Shown: positions 57,497 to 64,000 of the stretch, one piece after another
How the letters are laid out: each line of letters opens with the position of its first letter
How positions within the stretch are numbered: position 1 is the stretch's first letter
Assembly (NCBI RefSeq): GCF_017591425.1
Contig: NW_024464918.1
Location: forward strand, 21,480,001 to 21,544,000
Direction of reading: 5' to 3'
DNA: 64,000 nt
From: Ochotona curzoniae
Taxonomy: Eukaryota; Chordata; Mammalia; Lagomorpha; Ochotonidae
Notes under the pieces: model-generated
Database searches by the model: none
The model's input: only the letters and a program-made list of their open reading frames with translations
What the model was told of the DNA's origin: nothing
Made by a program: the position numbers and the translations under genes

Positions 57497-60400
57497 TGCA
57501 GTCACATAGAAATGGCAAGGCCTGGGAGGAGACCCCAGCCCAGCGAGTCATGGTTCAAAAACTGTCTCTGTGGCTCCAGACTGATTTCAAAGGACCCACC
57601 CAGTGACCAGATCAGGGAGTTAAGAGAGGATTCCCACCCACAGCCAGGCCCTCCCGAGTGTCCAGACCTTGGTCCGGATATCCAGGTCTGAACCCCATTT
57701 GGAGGTGAGGAAGTTGGGGAGGTCACCCCCCATTTCAGGAAATGACAGGCGCTTCCTGCCTGCTGCCATGAGTGAGCACCCTTTTCAGGACTCCCACGGC
57801 CTCAGGGACTGAGGATCACGGGGTGGCGTGGGGTCCCCCTCCAGGCCCCAGGCAAGCAGGACAGCACGTGAGCGGCGTGACCCTCAGCCAGTTTCCTTCT
57901 GGGTGGCTGATGCCCGCTGGGAGAGGCAACTCACACTGCAGTCTCCTGGCTGCAGAATGGGTGCAGGAAAAGCCCCCTACTGAGTCAGGTTGTAATAAAC
58001 TCCCTGAGACCATCCTGCCCAGCCTCTGGCAAGGGGGGTGTCTCACCACATACTGGCTGGGCTCTTGGGGAGGCCCAGAGAAACTCAAACTGTGGGCTTG
58101 TTCCCAGATTGTCCTGTGAGGGCCGGGTCTGACCACAGCTGCCTCAAGAGGAGGGCAAGGGGTCCAGCAACCTGCTGGCCCAGCGTGAGCATGAAGCTGT
58201 CCACTGACCACGAGCCTGCAGGACCCACGTCTGCACCTGTGACTTCACTTGCCATGAACGAGGCCTCAGGGCACCCCTGCTGCCAGGGCAGGGGTTGGTG
58301 AGAAAGCAGGTACTTCCTGCCCTGCGCTGAGCCCTGACCACGCTGCTAGGCGCCTGTGGCAAACACACAATCGCTCACCAGCAGATCTGGACGTCCAGAT
58401 GTATCCAGGAACTGCCTGTGCCTTGCACCTGGGAGACCCCATCTCCCACCTGAGCACAGGTGGGATTGGTGCCTACTCACATGGGGTCAGCCTCATGGGC
58501 AGGAATCCCTTTCACTTGGTCCCCACTGGTGAGCCCAGTACTTTGAGGTCCACATCACACTGGACCTGTAGGGGACTTGAGGACTCCAACAGCCTGCACG
58601 GGGTAAGGTTCCCTCTCCCCTGGCTGCCTCTACTCCCCAGCCTGGCTGCCCACTTGCTCTTTCTCACCAGCAAGCTTCTGTCATGAATTCCCTGCCGCCT
58701 GGCTGGAGGCCTTTGGAACCAGTTGTCATCAGGCCTCCAGGCCTTACTTCCTATATTTGTAAAATGGGGTGCTGTCTGCCCCTCCATTTCAGGGCTGCCG
58801 TGAGTCAGTGCAGAGTCTGGAGCCATGTCCAGCCTGTGAGAGCACTGACCATGCTGTGCATGGCTGTGAAGATGGCCAGCCTGGGCAAACACTGACCACT
58901 TGCTGCTGTCTCCTCAAGCCCCCAGAGCCCCTCATAATTCATAGGGCACCACAGGGGTCCCGTCTCTCGGGAGATGGGAACAGGGACTGCCCGGCTGGCT
59001 GCCCACTCAACTATCCCGCCCCCTGACTTCCTGCACCACACATTTGCACCTCTCTTTGTGCTGCCTTTGTTTGGGCCAGTTTCCCTTTTTCCAGAAAGAT
59101 CTGTTTACTCATGCTGGTGTCCACACACCCTCTCCAACCTGCACAAGAGACACAGCTGCCATTGACAGACACACATTTCACTGTAGAGACCTCCCTCGCC
59201 CAGCTGGGTCTACCCCATCCCCACCACATGCACTCTCACACCCCCTAAGTCACATGGGAGCTGCTGTGACTGCTACAGTGGTGGCCAAGTTGAGTTAACC
59301 AGGCAAACCTGGTTATGGCAAACCTTTTTCCTACTGTGTCAATCCTGTAGAAACTACATCCCCAAGCCCCTCAGGACAGCCTCCCTGGCCATCCCCGGAA
59401 GCCCTGGGAGCCATACTTTCTTCAGGGGCAGGCTGGTGAGGGACACGCAGAAGCTGGGGTGCAGCTGTGTGCCTGCATGAGTCTGAGCAGGGCACAAGGC
59501 AAGCGAGATGTCCCCTAAACCAGCCCTACCAGCCGCCCAGCGAGACCACAGCCCACAGCCAGCGCTGTTTACTCTTATCGACTCAAGCTGTGCATGCAAA
59601 CACCTGAAGTCTACAAGTTGAGAACAGCTTTCCAGCTGCCCACATGAAAGGAAACCTGCTTAAGTGGGGATCCATACCTCCAAGATCAAAAGCAGAAACC
59701 ATTACAGCCTGACAGGTAACCGTAGGAAGGGCATTCCTCCTCCTTTTCTTGGCCAGCATGCTTAAACCAAGCACTAAGGACAGCTCTTCCCAAGACACAA
59801 GGGGAGTGGGGTCCAGGGTGCTCTCGGCTGTGAGCTGAGTTGGCAGCAGTGGGGGCGGTGGGGACAAGCAGACTCCCTGGGACCCTGCACCCTGCTGTTT
59901 GCACGCAGAAGCAAGCACAGCCAGAGGTCGTGGGCTTTGGGCACAGGGCCATCACCTTTGTGTGGCTTTTCTTTTTGCCCTGTGCTGTTCAGTCTTGAAG
60001 TCTTTCTCTGAACTCTCTCCAAACATCCCAGAAACCTCGTTGCAGACCCAGCAAACCCACCTTGCCCAGGGCAGCTCCCACATCAGAAGCCATGAGTGGG
60101 CCCCGGCCAGAGAAAGGGATGCAGGCACATTCAGGGTCCCATGCAGCAGGAGGGCCCGGCTCATCACTGGCGTACCCCTGGGCACCTTTCCTGGGGCTTC
60201 GGCAGATCTGGGTGAGTGTTTGGAGGTCCCTGCCAGAGAGCTGGGCAGCTGAGCTTGGCCTGCTGTTCCACTGGCCTGCTCTTCTTCCTGGGAGCTCATC
60301 CCAGGAGGCCCCAGAACACAGGGCCCATTATCCTCAGCATGAACATGAGGTCAGATGCAAAACCCCATGTGGGGCAGGGGCAGGGCCTGGACCAGTGTCC

Positions 60401-61667
60401 CCAGAAACCCTTGCCGTGGGGTCATGCAGGGCACTTGACCTCACCTGACAAGGTGGGAGATGTGGGACAACAGAGCACCGAACTCAGGGCAAAAGGAGGA
60501 AAGAGCCATATGCCCCAGTGCTCACCTGCTTCCCGGAGCGTAGGCAAGCAGGATGATTTCGATCTTTGTTGCTCTAAAAAGAAAACCCTTACTGGCACCT
60601 GTGCTGCCCATGTCCTCTGCCACATGTCTCAGGGGCCTGACAGAGGCAGCGACTCCCTGCTTTGCTCATGGGGCAGTAGCAACAAAGCAAGGAGGGCTGG
60701 GATCTGGCAGGCACCCACCACATATGCTGCAGAACCCAGCACACGGAGAGGCAGGCCCAGCAGAGCATGCCCCAGCAAATGCTCTTGGCATCTCAGACCA
60801 CCTGGGAGCCTGGGAGCACCTGGCTCCCACCAATAGCGTCCCGGTACCCCAACCCTGGGAAGACTCACTCATCCTTGTGACTTCCACCCTCTTGGAAAGC
60901 TCCATGCTGCGGCTGGCGAGGTTGGCGTGGCTGGCAAGGCTGGCGAGGCTGGCAAGCCTGACTGCTCAGGCTTCTTAGAGCGCAAGTCTTGGTGTTAAGC
61001 CCCCTCTACATCCCCATCTCTGCAACTGCTTGTCCCCCGACGTCATTGTCAACCTTGTGGACCCCCAAGGCAGCCTGGTCTCATGTCTTGGAATTCGCAG
61101 TTTGGACATGAAAACAATGGCCAGTTCGATCTCCAGACAAGGCACACTCAGACGCAGGCCCACAAACAAACACAGAGCAGGGCTTTCTTTACACCCCTGT
61201 GCCTTGGGGACACGAACCTGGTGGCACACCCGGCCACAGGTTCACCATATCACACTGTAACCATCTCGGTTTCTGCTGGGAACCCCGCCAGGAGCTGCCT
61301 GCACCCCCACTCCCGCCCCCACCGGCAGCCACTTTCTTTCTCCTGGAAGCTGGGACAACCGTGGGACTTGCTCGCTGGCTGCTGAATGCCTGGCCAGAGG
61401 TCGTGTTGAGGGACAGCATCAGGTCTGGCAAACTCATTACACCCAAGAGAAACAGCAACAACAAAACCACAACAGCTTGTCCCAGCGAGGGGCCAAGATC
61501 AACAGACAGCTGACACTGACAGGTGCTGGAATGGCTAGCTTCACTCTTGGCAGGTGCGTAGTGAGAGGCAGTCAGGCCCTGGCCTTGTTAAAAAACCCCA
61601 GTCAAATATCATCCAGTGGTCCAGCCAAGCCCCCTTCACACTGGAATCCATGGAATCTCAAGCTTGC
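57497..61667. other. Intergenic, no gene found
   Basis: This is GC-rich unique-looking sequence. A MIR-like stretch lies at about 58740-58805. A short GCTGGCGAGGTTGGCGTGGC... repeat of 9-12 bp units sits at about 60910-60955. No coding exons or RNA genes are recognised. Confidence 0.58.
58740..58805 (+). repeat. Possible ancient MIR SINE fragment
   Basis: TTCCTATATTTGTAAAATGGGG is followed by CTGCC...GGGCTGCCGTGAGT, in the order of the MIR 3' region (TTCCTCATCTGTAAAATGGGG, then a GGGTTGTTGTGAGG-like block). It is short and diverged. Confidence 0.5.
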
Positions 61668-61745
61668 TTTTAGAGAACCTTCCATTCACTGGTTCATTCC
61701 CGACACACCTGCGGCAGCTCAGCCGAGCCCAAGCCAGCGAGGTGG
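61668..61745 (-). mobile_element. CSINE fragment
   Basis: TTTTAGAGAACCTTCCATTCACTGGTTCATTCCC followed by CACCTGCGGCAGCTCAGC is the complement of the CSINE 3' body. The remainder is lost. Confidence 0.6.
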
Positions 61746-62189
61746 ACAGTGAAGGGATTCACTGTTCTTTATCTGCAGCTCCCCAGCTCCCACAGAGGTC
61801 GGGGTGCTACCCAGAGCCTGTCCAGTGGGCCGACAGAGAGGGGATATGCACTTACGCCCGTGCACAGGTGGGCCACTCGACCCTGAGCACCACCCAACCC
61901 GAGTGGACCACGGAACAGCTGACGTAGAGAAAAGAACCACCTGGAAACTGCACCTGTTGTCAGGAGGGCCCAGCGGAGCTCCATGGCCAAGTGCTGCTTC
62001 CGGGTGCCGAGTGTGTTCCGGAGGAGAAGAACCAGGCAGGTCCTTGGGGTCTCCTTCCCACCTTCCGCCTCTGATTTATAAGGGGGAGGGTTTTCCCAAT
62101 TAGGGGTGCAAACACGGTGGGGTCTCAGGGCACACCTTGGTCCCGGATGGGACAGGTGCATCCTGGGAAGGTGGGCATATCAACCTGAG
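61746..62189. other. Intergenic, no gene found
   Basis: This is unique-looking sequence between two CSINE-derived pieces. Nothing further is recognised. Confidence 0.5.
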
Positions 62190-62214
62190 TTAAAGAGATA
62201 GTCTCAACATGCGG

Positions 62215-62415
62215 ACACACCAGCGCTCCAGCTTGCAGGAGCTAGCGTCCACATTTGCCCCACCCAGCTCTCCCTCGTGGGTGGCAGGGGCACAGCTACG
62301 GAGACCAGCATCTGCCGTCTGCCCAGGCACGTTAGCAGGAAGCTGGACAGGGAGCAGTCACTGGGACTCCAATATGGGGTGTGAGCTTCACGGTGCCTTA
62401 GCCCACGGTCACTCC
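62215..62415 (-). mobile_element. Lagomorph CSINE, decayed
   Basis: This reverse-oriented copy shows CTCCCTCGTGGGTGGCAGGGGC, GCATCTGCCGTCTGCCCAGGCACGTTAGCAGGAAGCTGGACAGGGAGCAG, GGGACTCCAATATGGGGTGTG and CGGTGCCTTAGCCCACGGTCACTCC, in family order. The tail complement is degraded. Confidence 0.8.
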
Positions 62416-62439
62416 ACTTCTCAAGTGATTGTTTCATCT

Positions 62440-63535
62440 TTTTCCCCTGTAGGTTTTTTCTATTTTTAAAATTTGGATCCTGGGCAGCTGAGTTTGGTAA
62501 ATGTCATTATATTCTGCAAATGACATTTTCACAATTGGTCTGTAATGGGCAGCAGTATCTGGCCGGCATGCTGAATTCTCTGATTAGCTCAAGTCATTTT
62601 TCAGTTGATTTGTATGGATTTTCTAAATAGACAATTATGCTGTCTGAAAGCCAAATCAGTTTTGTCTCTTTTTCAATATTTGTGTTTCTCATTACTTTTT
62701 TCCATAAGCTAGGATGTTCAGTAATATTTTTTCTAAATCTTTGATATTTTCCGCACACAATTCTTAACCAAAATTAAACAGATTTCCTAATGATAAAATA
62801 TGCTTGCATTTCAAGGATAAGCCCTGCTTAATTAAGATTTATTATTTGCTTAATATGCAAATGGGTTTAATTTGCTAATGTCTTCTTTAAGAACATGTGC
62901 TTTTGTTCGTAATTGCGATTTTTCTTTCCCTGTGATGTCTTGGGTCAGGTGTTGGTTTATGCCCCACATTTCGCACCAGTGGGTGAGGCCTCCAATTTCA
63001 TGGTGCGTTTAGAATGAAGTGAGGCAGCTCCCAATTTACCTGGTATCCCGTGACCCAAGGCGTTTGCCGAACTTTGAGCAGCATTTAAAACGTGTTTCAT
63101 TACTACTCTCCACTCCATTAGAATTTATACTTACCTAGAAAATTATCCAGTTTTAAACTCTAGATGTCCAAGTCTACAGTAACAATAGTGAAAAGGTATG
63201 TGTTTACATTTTAAATAAAACAAGATATACCTCATTCCTTATTTCTAATATTTGCCAAATTCTCCCCTTGTAATTGAAATTTGGATCAGTTTTTATTTGC
63301 TTTGCCTCCATGTGTATTAGTCCTTCCCTTCCTATGTGTTGAGGCTGTTACTTGTCACCTAGCTTCTTCATTCACCTTTGTCTACTCAGGATGCTGGACC
63401 ACGAAGTGTCTCGGGGCCCACAGGGCCCACGCCCTGCAGCCTTGCTTGCTCAATCCTGTGCTTGTTCTCACGGAGCTTCCAGTTAGCTCTAATTTGGGCA
63501 AAATTTCCTCTTTAGGCTAGAAGCAGCTGAGAAAT
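62440..63535. promoter_or_regulatory. AT-rich block with homeodomain/POU-type motifs
   Basis: Composition changes abruptly from GC-rich to AT-rich. There is no recognisable gene and almost no repeat. Within about 40 bp are the palindrome CTTAATTAAG (62827-62836) and the POU octamer ATGCAAAT (62855-62862), followed by further TTTAATTTGCTAATG motifs. This is compatible with a conserved developmental enhancer, but conservation cannot be tested here. Confidence 0.3.
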
Positions 63536-64000
63536 GGAATGTTAAAATTTCTGGAGAGATGTGTACAGGATAAATTACAAATCCATAATAAAAAGACAGT
63601 CAACCCATTATAAAATGTACGTTAATTGAATAAGTGCATCTCAAAGATATTTCAAAATGTCACCAGGCGAATGCAAATTAAAGCCATTACACACGTACGT
63701 TCATCATTTTCATACGTAATGATGACAGGAAGAGAATGTACGGCATATCTTGCCATGATTTGCGTTTGCGTTTCTCTGGGGCCTGTGCACCATCTCACAC
63801 ATGATGTACATGTATGCTGCAAAAGCTGTACACATCATCTATTATATATAATAATGGACAGCCTGTAAGACATAATCTGAGAGCAGATGGGGCTTACCTC
63901 TAGGGAAAGGACTAGACTTTGTAACTCATTTGTATGTATTATGATTGCTAATATAATTGGTCACCTTCCTACATTTCATGTTTTTCATCTATCCTCCTTG
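63536..64000. other. AT-rich intergenic end of window, possible ancient LINE fragment
   Basis: About 63580-63690 (AATAAAAAGACAGTCAACCCATTATAAAATG, then ...GCATCTCAAAGATATTTCAAAATGTCACCAGGCGAATGCAAATTAAAGCC) follows the order of an L1 ORF2 segment but is heavily diverged. The rest is unrecognised AT-rich sequence. No gene is seen up to the window end. Confidence 0.45.

Noticed and set aside
1..64000. CRISPR arrays, operons, phage or toxin-antitoxin systems, tRNA or rRNA genes
   Set aside because: None are present. The tRNA-like sequences are SINE promoters (A/B boxes) in retrotransposed copies, and the sequence is clearly a mammalian chromosome.

Overview
The window is mammalian genomic DNA, not microbial. 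It contains no operons, phage, CRISPR arrays or long intron-less genes. The interspersed repeats are tRNA-derived lagomorph C-type SINEs (CSINEs) plus decayed L1 tails. The best-preserved SINE (42492-42826) has the variant I associate with pika (Ochotona) rather than rabbit, so the likely source is a pika; this assignment rests on my memory of the repeat families.

The only gene I can support is the 3' end of SEMA6A (semaphorin 6A), on the + strand. Four coding exons are visible: a 21-nt micro-exon (313-333), a 51-nt exon matching a known alternative SEMA6A insert (460-510), a 165-nt juxtamembrane exon (4577-4741), and the large terminal exon (19620-20782) encoding the transmembrane helix and whole cytoplasmic tail. 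All junctions are phase 1 with GT-AG boundaries, so the small exons can be included or skipped without breaking the frame. A roughly 0.7-kb 3' UTR follows, with a canonical AATAAA at 21488. The sema and PSI ectodomain exons lie upstream of the window.

The introns (1-312, 334-459, 511-4576, 4742-19619) hold a few CSINEs, including an adjacent inverted pair at 16160-16733, simple repeats, and several AT/GC-balanced repeat-free blocks that look like candidate conserved non-coding elements.

From about 21.5 kb to the end I find no gene. This intergenic sequence is GC-rich and contains two decayed L1 3' ends (28300-29340 and 40630-41625), about ten CSINE copies or fragments, several minisatellites (41652, 49085, 52378, 56541), a CA/CT microsatellite, and a nearly perfect 146-bp inverted duplication (53956-54101 and 57351-57496). 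At about 62.44 kb the composition switches sharply to AT-rich, with homeodomain and octamer-like motifs and few repeats.

I did not find a convincing new biological system. The items most worth checking are the 146-bp inverted duplication, the small phase-1 exon cluster of SEMA6A, the altered GC-rich tail exon, the inverted SINE pair in the last intron, and the candidate regulatory blocks.
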